The notes: generated by a model from the letters alone, not told the origin. Shown: positions 47,050 through 55,379, counted from the first letter of the stretch. The stretch: DNA of 64,000 nt from VFZN01 sp050249615 (GCA_050249615.1 JBFWQE010000009.1:5448-69447); one strand, 5' to 3'. Numbers and translations are program-made.

Positions 47050-49068
47050 ATGCGCGGCGTGCGGAGCTTGTGCCTGGCCGCGGCCCTGCTGGCCGCGGCG
47101 TGCGCGCCCACGCCGGACACGGCCGTGCGGAGGCTGGTCGTGCTCGCGGTGGACGGCATGGATCCCGAGATCACCGAGCGGTTGATCCGGCAGGGCCGCG
47201 CGCCGCACCTGGCCGACCTCGCCCGCGCCTCGGGCGTCACGCGCGTTATCTCGACGCCGGGTGCCGAACCGGCGTCGGCCTGGACCTCGCTGGCGACAGG
47301 CGTCAACGCCGGGCGGCATGGCGTGTTCGACCTGATCGCCCCCGATCCCGACTCGGGGCGGCCCCGGGCCGCCACGCTGGTGCCTCGCGCGTCCCGGCGG
47401 TGGTTCGGCCGCTGGTGGTCGGAAGGCGCCGCGTACGAGCCCGTCGTGGACGTCGAGCCCTTCTGGACACGCCTGGGACAAGCCGGCACTCGCGCCCGGG
47501 TGCTCTTCGTGCCGGGCACCTTCCCCCCGCGACCGATCCCTGGAGGCACGCTCATCGCCGGCACGCCGCTCCCCGACTGGGGCGGCAGCCCCGGAGCCGG
47601 CTACACATGGCTCGCCTCCGACGTCTCACCGTCCCAGGTGGGTCCCACCCGGTACGGAGGCCGCGTCGAGCGCCTCGCCTTCGCGCGGAACATCGCGCAC
47701 GCCACCGTGGTGGGCTTGCGCGCCCCCGAACGCAGGGACCTTCCGCTCACCGTCACCTGGAATCCTGAGGCCCGCAGCGCGAACATCGCCATCGGCGACG
47801 CCTCGGTGTACCTCGCCGAGGGCCAGCGCAGCAGGTGGGTCGAGCTCTCCGTCAGCGTGAGCCCCGTGACCCGGGTTCGCGGCCTGGTGCAGCTCTATCT
47901 CGCCCGCGCCGGCAACGACGTGCAGCTCTACGTGTCGCCCATTCAGTGGCATCCCGCCGCCCCGCCGTCCGCCATTTCCGCCCCGCCCTCGGCTGCCGGT
48001 CGACTGTTCGATCGCCTCGGCGTGTACCGCACTCTGGCCTGGCCGGAGGCCGGGTGGGCGCTGGCAGACGGGTGGCTGCCTGAGGCCTTGTTCATCGCCG
48101 CCGAGGAAGAGACGTTCGAGGATCGGGCGGAGGCGCTGCTCAATCGCGTGGACTCGGCCGACTGGCACCTCATCGTCGCGGGCATCGAGAGCCTCGACAC
48201 GACCGGCCGGCTCATGTGGCGCTTCATCGACCCGGGGCATGCCACGCACGACAGCGCCCTGGCGCCGAAGTTCGCCGGCGCGATCGAGCGCATGTACCTG
48301 CGGCTGGACGAGCTCGTCGGCCAGATCCGCGCCCGGTTGCCTGACGGAGCGGACCTGGCGGTGGTGTCGCCCTACGGGCTGTACACCGCGCGCCACGTGG
48401 TGGATCTGAATCGATGGCTCGCCACGGAAGGGCTGCTCCACTGGCGCGCGCCGCCGGGTCCGGTCACGCTCGCCGCTCTGGCCGATGCCTCGCTGTGGGA
48501 GGACACCGTGGACTGGACGAAGACGACCGCACGGGCGATGGGAGCGGGACATCTCTACATCAACGTGCGCGGCCGTGACCCGGGAGGAATCGTCGAGCCC
48601 GGGGCGGCCTACGAGGCCGTTCTCCAGCAGCTGCGCGAGGGACTCGAACGACTCACCGATCCGCTCTCGGGTCGGCGGGTGGTCGCGCGCGTGCGTCCGG
48701 GCCGGGAGTTGTTCACGGGCCCGCACGCCGCCGGCGCACCGGACCTGGTCGTTACCTTTTCACCGGGCTATCGCGCCAGTTGGGACGCCATGCTGGGCGG
48801 CGCAGCGGAGGTCGCCATCGATCGAAACCACGAGCGATGGAGCGCCGAGCACTCGTCGGTGGATGAGCGGACGGTGCCCGGCGTGTGGTTGTCGTCGGTG
48901 GCCGTGTCAGCGACGGAGATGAGCGTGCTCGACGTCGCCCCGACCATCCTGGGGTACTTCGGGCAGGCGGGCGTGGATCTCGACGGCGGGTCGCAACTCG
49001 CCTCCCCGTCGGGCGTGGATGATCACGCCGGAGGCGCCGCCGCGCCTCCCAGGAAATCGCGCAGGTAG
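47050..49068 (+). CDS. Alkaline-phosphatase-superfamily lipoprotein with degenerate metal site
   Basis: 672 residues (669 if the GTG at 47059 is used). Lipobox LLAAAC, then a type I phosphodiesterase/nucleotide pyrophosphatase-like fold: VLAVDGMDPEITERL (metal Asp), SAWTSLATGVNAGRHGVFD (nucleophile region) and late VTFSPGYRASWDAML with EHSSVDERTVPGV (His ligand). The second metal site is altered: the usual T-D-R-x-x-H block reads LDTTGRLMW and the usual SDHG block reads SPYG. It may bind rather than hydrolyse, or use a different metal. Convergently overlaps the next gene by 46 bp. Confidence 0.75.
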   Translation: MRGVRSLCLAAALLAAACAPTPDTAVRRLVVLAVDGMDPEITERLIRQGRAPHLADLARASGVTRVISTPGAEPASAWTSLATGVNAGRHGVFDLIAPDPDSGRPRAATLVPRASRRWFGRWWSEGAAYEPVVDVEPFWTRLGQAGTRARVLFVPGTFPPRPIPGGTLIAGTPLPDWGGSPGAGYTWLASDVSPSQVGPTRYGGRVERLAFARNIAHATVVGLRAPERRDLPLTVTWNPEARSANIAIGDASVYLAEGQRSRWVELSVSVSPVTRVRGLVQLYLARAGNDVQLYVSPIQWHPAAPPSAISAPPSAAGRLFDRLGVYRTLAWPEAGWALADGWLPEALFIAAEEETFEDRAEALLNRVDSADWHLIVAGIESLDTTGRLMWRFIDPGHATHDSALAPKFAGAIERMYLRLDELVGQIRARLPDGADLAVVSPYGLYTARHVVDLNRWLATEGLLHWRAPPGPVTLAALADASLWEDTVDWTKTTARAMGAGHLYINVRGRDPGGIVEPGAAYEAVLQQLREGLERLTDPLSGRRVVARVRPGRELFTGPHAAGAPDLVVTFSPGYRASWDAMLGGAAEVAIDRNHERWSAEHSSVDERTVPGVWLSSVAVSATEMSVLDVAPTILGYFGQAGVDLDGGSQLASPSGVDDHAGGAAAPPRKSRR

Positions 49069-49343
49069 AAGGCCACGACCGCGGCGCTGGCGACGAGCGC
49101 AAGCATGCGGGTCACGGCCGGCCTGGTTCCCACGACCCGCTGAGTGATGAGCTGGACGGGCTGCCACTCGATGAAAAACACCAGATAGGACAGGGCCATG
49201 CCCATGGGGATCCCGAGGCTCGGGACGAGCACCATCGGCAGGAGGGTCAGGGTGAACACCCCGCCGAGCCAGGTGCTGATGGTCAACCACCGCAACTCTC
49301 CCCGGGAGATGATCACGGGGGCCGATTCCGGGGGGTTCTGCAT
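49023..49343 (-). CDS. Small membrane protein, unknown function
   Basis: 106 residues with three hydrophobic segments (WLTISTWLGGVFTLTLLPMV, IPMGMALSYLVFFIEW, MLALVASAAVVAFYL). No recognised family. The ATG at 49343 has a TAAGAT box 6 bp upstream and a divergent partner 25 bp away. It overlaps the end of the phosphatase-like gene by 46 bp; codon structure is plausible but the gene needs confirmation. Confidence 0.5.
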   Translation of the reverse strand: MQNPPESAPVIISRGELRWLTISTWLGGVFTLTLLPMVLVPSLGIPMGMALSYLVFFIEWQPVQLITQRVVGTRPAVTRMLALVASAAVVAFYLRDFLGGAAAPPA

Positions 49344-49349
49344 CAACCG

Positions 49350-49359
49350 ATCTTACAAT
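49350..49359. promoter_or_regulatory. Overlapping divergent -10 boxes (TAAGAT / TACAAT)
   Basis: ATCTTACAAT contains TAAGAT for the minus gene (6 bp from its ATG) and TACAAT for the plus EnvC-like gene (9 bp from its ATG). The hexamers share two bases, so the two promoters cannot be occupied at once. Confidence 0.45.
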
Positions 49360-49368
49360 TGCGCCACG

Positions 49369-50562
49369 ATGCGATGTCGTGCTCCCGCGTGGGGCCTGGC
49401 CTGCTGGTTCGTCGCCGCCGGTGCAGCGGTCCTGTCCGGATGGCAGGGATCCGCCGCGGGGCAGCCCCCCGCCGCCGTGCCTGCTCCGGCTCAGGACACT
49501 GCCGGCGAGGCGAAGGCCCTGGTGGCGCGGGCGGCAGAAAGGATTCGGGCCCTGCAGAAGGAGGCCGACGAGCTGGCGGCCCGGGCGCGGACGCTCTTCA
49601 ACGACCTCCGCAAGCTCGAGCTGGAGCGTGCCATCGCCCAGGAGCAGGTCGCCTCGACAGATGCCCAGCTGGCGACGGTCACGGCGGAGCGAGATGCCGC
49701 GGCCGGACGCGTGGAGGAACTCGAGGCCGAGCGAGTCGCGAACACGCCTGGCGTCGCCGAGCGGCTCGTGTCCATCTACAAGCGCGGCCGCGGCGGCTAC
49801 GCGCGCCTGCTGCTCTCGTCGGACGACCCTCGGGCCTTCGGCCGCCTGACGCGGGGGGTCGCGGCCATCGCCACGCTGGATCGCCTCCGCGTCGAGACGC
49901 ACCGGCGAACCCTCGCCGCGGAGCGCACGGCGCTCGCCGAGCTGGAAGCACGGCGGGCGGAGGTCATCGGCCTGCAGCAGAAGGCGGCGGAGGCGCGGGC
50001 GGCGCTGGAGAAAACGGTCAAGGCACGGAATGCGGCTATTGACGCGCTCGATGCCCGTCGCGACCTCGCCGCGCAGTACGTGGCCGAACTGCTGCAGGCC
50101 CAGTCCGCCCTGCAGCAGGCCGTCGTCAATATGGGCGACACACCCGCCGACCTGCCGTTCGAGCCTTTCCGCGGCGCTCTGGACTGGCCGGTCCGTGGCC
50201 GTGTCGTCACGCGGTTCGGCCCCAGCCGCGAAGGCCGATTCGGCACGTCGATCGTCCGAAACGGTATCGAGATCGCGGCCGACGAGGGGAGCCGCGTTCG
50301 GGCCGTGCACGGTGGACGGGTGGCCTACGCGGCGCCCTTTGCCGGCTTCGGTACGCTGGTCATCGTCGATCACGGGAACCAGTCGTTCACGCTGTACGGG
50401 CACCTCCGCGAGGCCCTGGTGGAACGGGACACCCGCATCGCGCGGGGTGGCACCGTCGGCCTGGTCGGGCTGGCCCCGGCCGGGAGCGCCGCCCTCTACT
50501 TCGAGGTGCGCGTCGACGGGCGGCCGGTCGATCCCCTACAATGGCTCAGGAGTCCACCATGA
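49369..50562 (+). CDS. EnvC-like exported coiled-coil protein with inactive LytM (M23) domain
   Basis: 397 residues. A signal peptide (WGLACWFVAAGAAVLSGW) is followed by a long coiled coil (about 45-265), then a LytM domain (285-397): GRVVTRFGPSREGRFGTS, IEIAADEGSRVRAVHGGRVAYAAPF, LVIVDHGNQSFTLYGHL and ALYFEVRVDGRPVDPLQWL. The zinc residues are gone: HxxxD reads RNGIE and HxHFE reads ALYFE, as in E. coli EnvC. EnvC-type proteins activate cell-wall amidases at the septum instead of cutting themselves. Coupled by ATGA to a CtpA-like gene. Confidence 0.9.
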   Translation: MRCRAPAWGLACWFVAAGAAVLSGWQGSAAGQPPAAVPAPAQDTAGEAKALVARAAERIRALQKEADELAARARTLFNDLRKLELERAIAQEQVASTDAQLATVTAERDAAAGRVEELEAERVANTPGVAERLVSIYKRGRGGYARLLLSSDDPRAFGRLTRGVAAIATLDRLRVETHRRTLAAERTALAELEARRAEVIGLQQKAAEARAALEKTVKARNAAIDALDARRDLAAQYVAELLQAQSALQQAVVNMGDTPADLPFEPFRGALDWPVRGRVVTRFGPSREGRFGTSIVRNGIEIAADEGSRVRAVHGGRVAYAAPFAGFGTLVIVDHGNQSFTLYGHLREALVERDTRIARGGTVGLVGLAPAGSAALYFEVRVDGRPVDPLQWLRSPP

Positions 50563-51728
50563 ACCGACGCGGCCGCCTCATCGTGCTCGCCCTGTCCATC
50601 CCCATCGTCGTCTTTGCGGCGGTCGGGGGCTTCATGAGCAGGGCCATGGCGGCGCGGGAGGAAAGCTACCAGCATCTCCGCATCTTCGAGGACGTCGTCA
50701 CGCTCATCACGAACAACTACGTCGAGGACGTGGATGTGGACAAGGTGATGCACGGGGCCCTGCACGGCCTCGCCGACGGGCTGGATCCGGATACGGCTTA
50801 TCTGGACGTCAAACAGGTGTCGGCGTTCGAGAAGGGCGATGCGCTGCCCCAGGGCCAGACGGGCCTCGAGCTCACCCGACAGTATTACCTGCGCGTGATC
50901 GCGGCCCGGGACGGTTCCCCGGCGGCGCGCGCGGGCCTGCAGCCTGGCGACTACATCCGCGCCATCGACGGGCAGTCCACGCGCGATACGTCGGTTTTCG
51001 AGGGCATGAGGCTGCTCGGCGGCAAGCCCGGGACCACGGTGCGGCTCACCCTGCTCCGCGGCAATGCGGCCGATCCGCACGACGTCGAGCTCACCCGCGA
51101 AGCGCTGCCGGCCCTGGCCGTGCGGGGTCGGGTCGCGGCGCCCGGCACGGGCTACCTTCGGGTAGCGGAGTTCGGGCGGGCCACCGCGGAACAGATTCGC
51201 AGCGAGACCGCGGCCCTCCAGAAGGCCGGCGCCGCTCGGCTCGTCGTCGACGTGCGCGGCAATGCGTTCGGCGACCTGGAGACAGGGCTTGCGGCGGCTC
51301 GCCTGTTCGTGTCGAGCGGCACGCTCGCCTTTCGCCAGGATCGCGGCAAGGACAAGGAGCCCATTGCCGCCGCCAGCGGTGACGGCGCCATCACGCTGCC
51401 AGTGGTGTTGCTGACCGACAACGGCACCGCCGGCGCGGCGGAGCTGTTCGCCGGGGCCCTTCAGGGTAATCGGCGCGCGCAGGTCGTGGGCGAACGCACG
51501 CGGGGCCGGGCCGCCAGGCAGAAACTCGTCAAGCTGCCCGATGGCAGCGGCCTGCTCCTGACTCACCTTTATTACCTGCTCCCCGGCGGTGGCGCCATCA
51601 ACGAGAAGGGGCTCGTCCCCGACATTGCCGTGGAGCAGCCGACCATCGAGTTCGGCCAGACCCCACCCGCCGGCGATCCCATTCTCGAGAAGGCCATCGA
51701 GAGCCTGACCGAGAAGAAGGCGGCGTGA
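50559..51728 (+). CDS. CtpA-like S41 protein lacking catalytic Ser and Lys (probable pseudoprotease)
   Basis: 389 residues. N-terminal TM/signal, then HLRIFEDVVTLITNNYVEDVD (CTP leader), PDZ domain around 105-185 (PAARAGLQPGDYIRAIDGQST) and the S41 domain. The nucleophile motif, normally G-S/T-A-S-A-x-E, reads NGTAGAAELFAG (Ser to Gly), and the catalytic Lys motif, normally G-K-G-x-x-Q, reads RGRAARQ (Lys to Arg). The fold and PDZ are otherwise well kept (GSGLLLTHLYYLLPGG, EKGLVPDI). RBS AGGAG before ATG; 4-bp overlap with the EnvC-like gene. Likely a binding or scaffold protein working with it. Confidence 0.9.
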   Translation: MNRRGRLIVLALSIPIVVFAAVGGFMSRAMAAREESYQHLRIFEDVVTLITNNYVEDVDVDKVMHGALHGLADGLDPDTAYLDVKQVSAFEKGDALPQGQTGLELTRQYYLRVIAARDGSPAARAGLQPGDYIRAIDGQSTRDTSVFEGMRLLGGKPGTTVRLTLLRGNAADPHDVELTREALPALAVRGRVAAPGTGYLRVAEFGRATAEQIRSETAALQKAGAARLVVDVRGNAFGDLETGLAAARLFVSSGTLAFRQDRGKDKEPIAAASGDGAITLPVVLLTDNGTAGAAELFAGALQGNRRAQVVGERTRGRAARQKLVKLPDGSGLLLTHLYYLLPGGGAINEKGLVPDIAVEQPTIEFGQTPPAGDPILEKAIESLTEKKAA

Positions 51729-51735
51729 AGGCGTC

Positions 51736-51744
51736 TGGTATACT
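51736..51744 (+). promoter_or_regulatory. Extended -10 promoter of tRNA-Val (TGGTATACT)
   Basis: TGG plus TATACT, an extended -10 element with the TG at the right place, about 33 bp before the tRNA 5' end. No clear -35. Confidence 0.6.
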
Positions 51745-51776
51745 TGGACTCCGGCTCGTCGGTACGCCAGACACAT

Positions 51777-51853
51777 AGGCGCGTAGCTCAGTTGGTTAGA
51801 GCGCCTGCTTGACACGCAGGAGGTCGGCAGTTCGAGTCTGCCCGTGCCTACCA
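51777..51853 (+). tRNA. tRNA-Val(GAC)
   Basis: 77 nt with encoded CCA. Acceptor AGGCGCG pairs with CGTGCCT (one G-U), D-arm GCTC-AGTTGGTTA-GAGC, anticodon stem CCTGC/GCAGG with loop TTGACAC (anticodon GAC, 51811-51813), variable AGGTC, T-arm GGCAG-TTCGAGT-CTGCC, discriminator A. Reads valine GUC codons. Located between the CtpA-like gene and thrS. Confidence 0.97.
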
Positions 51854-51923
51854 TTCGACGCGCTTCCGCCTCGCCATCGGCGAGTCGGAGGCTCGCTCAG
51901 GGCGAGCCCCTCGCTCCGCATCC

Positions 51924-53855
51924 ATGCCTCACATCACAGTCACGCTCCCGGACGGATCCCAGAAGCAGGTGGAGTCCGGCTCCCCCGTCCTGTCCGTTGC
52001 CGAGGCCATCTCGCCCCGCCTGGCCGAAGCCGCACTGGCGGCCTGGGTGGACGACCGGATGGTGGACCTGGACTACCCCCTCACGGCCGATGCCTCGGTG
52101 CGCATCGTGACCAGCAAGAGCCCCGAGGCGCTGGAGCTCTATCGTCACTCCACGGCCCACCTGATGGCCGCTGCGGTGACGGCGCTCTTCCCCAAGGTGC
52201 AGTGCGGCATCGGGCCGGCCATCGAGGACGGCTTCTTCTACGACTTCGTAGTCGAGCGTCCGTTCGTGCCCGAGGACCTGGAAGCCATCGAGGCGAAGAT
52301 GCGGGAGCTGGCGGCGGGTGACTTCCGCTACGAGCGGCAGATGTGGCCCCGCGACGAAGCCATCGACTTCTTCCGGAAGCGCGGCGAGCCGCTGAAGGTG
52401 CAGCTCATCGAGGAGAAGACGGCCGGCCAGTCGCACGTGTCGTGCTACACGATCAAGGATCGCGACACGTTCGTGGACTTCTGCGTCGGCCCCCACGTCC
52501 CCAGCACGGGCAAGCTCAAGGCCTTCAAGCTGACGACGACCTCGAATGCCTACTGGAAGGGCGACGCGAAGAACCAGCCGATGCAGCGCGTCTACGGCAC
52601 GGCGTTCTTCTCGCAGAAGGAGCTGGACGAGCATCTCACGCGCCTCGAGGAGGCGAAGAGGCGCGACCATCGCAGGCTGGGCAAGGAACTGGGACTGTTC
52701 ACCTTCCACCCCTGGGCCCCGGGCGCGGGTTTCTGGACCGGCAAGGGAGCCACGCTCTACAACACGCTGGCCGACTACATGCGCGGCAAGCTGTTCCCCG
52801 CCGGCTACCAGGAAGTGAAGACGCCCATCGTCTACAACAAGGCGCTGTGGGAACTGTCCGGGCACTGGTCGCATTACCGCGAGAACATGTTCCTCGTGGA
52901 GTCGGCCGACGGCGAAGCGATGGGTCTGAAGGCGATGAACTGCCCGGGCCACTACCTGCTGTACTCCACGGAGAAGCACAGCTACCGGGAGATGCCGATC
53001 CGCTTCCACGAGCAGACACCGCTGCACCGCAACGAGGCGTCCGGCGTGCTCGGCGGGCTGACGCGGGTGCGCCAGTTCTCACAGGACGACGGCCACTGCT
53101 TCCTGATGGAGTCGCAGATCGCCGGCGAAGTGGAGGCGCTGCTGCGGCTGATCCAGGGCATCTACGCGGATTTCGGCCTGGATTACGCGGCGAAGCTGTC
53201 CACGCGCCCGGAGAAGTTCATTGGCGAGATCGCGCTGTGGGATCGAGCCGAGGCCGCACTCAAGGAAGCCCTCGAGCAGGCCCGGCAGCCCTACACGATC
53301 AACGCGGGTGACGGCGCGTTCTACGGGCCGAAGATCGACTTCGACATCACCGACGCGCTCGGCCGGAAGTGGCAGTGCGGCACGATCCAGCTGGACTACG
53401 TCGCGCCCGAGCGCTTCGACCTGAAGTACGTCGGCGCCGACAATACCGAGCATCGGCCGGTGGTGATCCACCGCGCCATCTTCGGCAGTTTCGAGCGGTT
53501 CATCGCCATCCTCATCGAGCATTTCGCCGGAGCCTTCCCGCTCTGGCTGGCGCCGGTGCAGGTGACGGTGCTGCCGATTGCCGACCGCCACCTGGACTAT
53601 GCCCGTCAGGTGCGGGCCACGCTGGCGACCGCGGGGCTGAGGGCCGTGGTGGACGAGCGCCAGGAAAAGGTGAACCTGAAGATCCGGGAAGCGCAGCTCC
53701 AGAAGGTGCCTTACATGCTGGTGGTGGGCGACCGGGAGGCGGCGGAACGGGCGGTGGCGGTGCGCAGCCGGTCGAAGGGCGACCTGGGCGCCCGGCCGCT
53801 GGACCGGTTCCTGGCGGACGCGCTTGCCGAGGTGGGCTCGAAGCAGTTATCCTAG
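51924..53855 (+). CDS. thrS: Threonyl-tRNA synthetase
   Basis: 643 residues. TGS domain 1-60, editing domain with HSTAHLMAAAV (HxxxH) and HVSCYTIKDRD, class II core KAMNCPGHYLLY (motif with zinc Cys), EQTPLHRNEASGVLGGLTRVRQFSQDDGHCF (motif 2) and QLDYVAPERFDLKYVGADN, and C-terminal anticodon domain ending VRSRSKGDLGARPLDRF. Charges tRNA-Thr. No T-box or other leader is visible in the 70 bp after the tRNA. Followed at 26 bp by infC. Confidence 0.97.
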   Translation: MPHITVTLPDGSQKQVESGSPVLSVAEAISPRLAEAALAAWVDDRMVDLDYPLTADASVRIVTSKSPEALELYRHSTAHLMAAAVTALFPKVQCGIGPAIEDGFFYDFVVERPFVPEDLEAIEAKMRELAAGDFRYERQMWPRDEAIDFFRKRGEPLKVQLIEEKTAGQSHVSCYTIKDRDTFVDFCVGPHVPSTGKLKAFKLTTTSNAYWKGDAKNQPMQRVYGTAFFSQKELDEHLTRLEEAKRRDHRRLGKELGLFTFHPWAPGAGFWTGKGATLYNTLADYMRGKLFPAGYQEVKTPIVYNKALWELSGHWSHYRENMFLVESADGEAMGLKAMNCPGHYLLYSTEKHSYREMPIRFHEQTPLHRNEASGVLGGLTRVRQFSQDDGHCFLMESQIAGEVEALLRLIQGIYADFGLDYAAKLSTRPEKFIGEIALWDRAEAALKEALEQARQPYTINAGDGAFYGPKIDFDITDALGRKWQCGTIQLDYVAPERFDLKYVGADNTEHRPVVIHRAIFGSFERFIAILIEHFAGAFPLWLAPVQVTVLPIADRHLDYARQVRATLATAGLRAVVDERQEKVNLKIREAQLQKVPYMLVVGDREAAERAVAVRSRSKGDLGARPLDRFLADALAEVGSKQLS

Positions 53856-53870
53856 GAGTCTTTGCCGGAT

Positions 53871-53884
53871 GGAGGACCACTATC
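53871..53884 (+). promoter_or_regulatory. Strong RBS before a rare AUC start codon of infC
   Basis: GGAGGA, 5-nt spacer, then ATC. The only in-frame start in this place; GTC, GCC and TGG codons precede it and the thrS stop lies 26 bp upstream. A strong RBS coupled to a poor start codon is the hallmark of IF3 autoregulation. Confidence 0.8.
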
Positions 53885-54481
53885 GCCTTCGATCGTAATC
53901 GCACGGGTCGCCGGGATGACCGGCTTCGGATCAACGAGCGCATCCGCGTGCGCGAAATCCGTGTCGTCGACGATACCGGACAGCAGCTGGGCATCATGCC
54001 GCCCCCGCAGGCGCTGGCCATCGCGCGCCAGAAGGGGCTGGACCTGGTGGAGATCTCGCCCACGGCCGTGCCGCCGGTATGCAAGATCATGGATTACGGC
54101 AAGTACCAGTACCAGGAGCAGAAGCGGAGCCGCGAGGCGAAGAAGCACCAGAAGGTGATCCTGGTCAAGGAGATCAAGTTCCGTCCCAAGGTGGACGAGC
54201 ACGATTACCAGTTCAAGAAGCACCACATCGAGCGCTTCCTGGCCGACGGCGACAAGGTGAAGGCGACGGTGTTCTTCCGCGGGCGGGAGATGGCGCACCC
54301 GGAAATCGGTCACCGGATCCTGATGCGCCTGCTGGAGGAGCTGGCCGACGTGGCGCAGCCGGAGACCATGCCGCGCCAGGAAGGCAACCAGATGCACACC
54401 ATCCTCACCGCGAAGAAGGGTGCAGTGCCGAAGAAGCCCGCCGCGCGGGCCGAAGCCGAGGAAGTGAAGAGCGGATCATGA
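53882..54481 (+). CDS. infC: Translation initiation factor IF-3, AUC start
   Basis: 199 residues. N-terminal domain (LRINERIRVREIRVVDDTGQQLG, VCKIMDYGKYQYQEQK) and C-terminal domain (KEIKFRPKVDEHDYQFKKHH, KATVFFRGREMAHPEIG) are complete; a Lys/Ala/Glu-rich tail follows. IF-3 checks start-codon pairing on the 30S subunit. The CDS starts at ATC: IF3 represses its own mRNA because it rejects this codon, as the AUU start does in E. coli. ATGA overlap with rpmI. Confidence 0.95.
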   Translation: MAFDRNRTGRRDDRLRINERIRVREIRVVDDTGQQLGIMPPPQALAIARQKGLDLVEISPTAVPPVCKIMDYGKYQYQEQKRSREAKKHQKVILVKEIKFRPKVDEHDYQFKKHHIERFLADGDKVKATVFFRGREMAHPEIGHRILMRLLEELADVAQPETMPRQEGNQMHTILTAKKGAVPKKPAARAEAEEVKSGS

Positions 54482-54672
54482 AGCTGAAGACACATCGAGG
54501 AGCCGCCAAGCGGTTCAAGAAGACGGGCAGCGGGAAGATCGTGCGGGCGGCGGCGTTCAAGCGTCACATCCTCACGAGCAAGACGACGAAGAGCAAGCGG
54601 CAGATGCGCGGCACCGCGGTGGTCGCCGACGCCGACGCCCCGAAGCTGAACCGGATGCTGCCCTACAAGTAA
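54478..54672 (+). CDS. rpmI: 50S ribosomal protein L35
   Basis: 64 residues, very basic. KLKTHRGAAKRFKKTGSGKI, then RAAAFKRHILTSKTTKSKRQ and the terminal LNRMLPYK are the family landmarks. Start overlaps the infC stop (ATGA), keeping the infC-rpmI-rplT order conserved in bacteria. Confidence 0.96.
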   Translation: MKLKTHRGAAKRFKKTGSGKIVRAAAFKRHILTSKTTKSKRQMRGTAVVADADAPKLNRMLPYK

Positions 54673-54775
54673 GTGAGAAGTGAGAAGCAAGGAGCAGGGA
54701 ACGAGAGACTGAGACGACAGGAGCGAGAGGCGATCGGCTTCTCACTTCTGACTTCTCACTTCTGACTTCCCTCGG
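54673..54775. repeat. TTCTSAC heptad repeat, self-complementary halves, inside the L35-L20 gap
   Basis: The 226-bp gap between rpmI and rplT begins with AGTGAGAAGTGAGAAG-type words and ends this tract with CTTCTCACTTCTGACTTCTCACTT-like heptads (TTCTCAC/TTCTGAC alternating). The two halves pair and would form a long stem in the mRNA, in the place where L20 leader control works in other bacteria. The remaining 120 bp to rplT show no gene. Confidence 0.8.
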
Positions 54776-54898
54776 GGTGCGCCGCGGCCCGCGTCAATGG
54801 GGCTTTTCCGCCGCGGCATCACGCACCCGGTCACGACAGGACGTCGCTGGCCTCAAGTCCCGCCACCGTGCGGGCCCCCATTCGCGACTGGAGCCATC

Positions 54899-55255
54899 AT
54901 GCCGCGCGTCAAGCGTGGAGTCGTCCGTCGTCAGAAGCGCAAGAAGCTTTCGAAGCTCACGAAGGGCTACTTCCAGAACAAGAGCAAGCTCTACAAGTTC
55001 ATGCGGGAGGCCGCGGAGAAGGCGGGCGTGTACGCCTACGTCGGCCGCAAGCGCAAGAAGCGCGACTACCGCAGCCTCTGGGTCGTGCGCATCAACGCCG
55101 CCGCGCGCGAGAACGGCACCACCTACAGCGTCTTCATGCGCGGGCTGAAAGCCGCAGGCATCGAGCTGGATCGCAAGAGCCTGGCCGAGCTCGCCGCGCG
55201 CGAGCCCGCCGCGTTCACGGCGCTCGTCAACAAGGTCAAGGCGGCCACGGCTTAG
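54899..55255 (+). CDS. rplT: 50S ribosomal protein L20
   Basis: 118 residues. PRVKRGVVRRQKRKKLSKLTKGY, RKRKKRDYRSLWVVRINAAAREN and YSVFMRGLKAAGIELDRKSLAELA are diagnostic. L20 binds 23S rRNA early in assembly and commonly represses the operon. RBS GGAG precedes ATG. A heptad repeat and then a terminator follow. Confidence 0.97.
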   Translation: MPRVKRGVVRRQKRKKLSKLTKGYFQNKSKLYKFMREAAEKAGVYAYVGRKRKKRDYRSLWVVRINAAARENGTTYSVFMRGLKAAGIELDRKSLAELAAREPAAFTALVNKVKAATA

Positions 55256-55296
55256 GGACTTGGGACCTGGGGCTGGGGAACTGCCAGAACTCAGGC

Positions 55297-55373
55297 CCCA
55301 AGTCCCAAGACCCAAGTCCCAAGCCCCAAGACCCAAGTCCCAAGACCCAAGACCCAAGTCCCAAGACCCAAGC
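55297..55373. repeat. CCCAAGN heptad repeat, 11 units
   Basis: Eleven exact 7-bp units CCCAAGT/A/C, with GACTTGGGACC-type complementary words just upstream (55257-55280), lying between the rplT stop and the terminator of the ribosomal operon. Confidence 0.95.
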
Positions 55374-55379
55374 CCCCTT

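Noticed and set aside
51854..51923. T-box or threonine attenuator before thrS
   Set aside because: Only 70 bp between tRNA and thrS, with no T-box sequence and no terminator hairpin.
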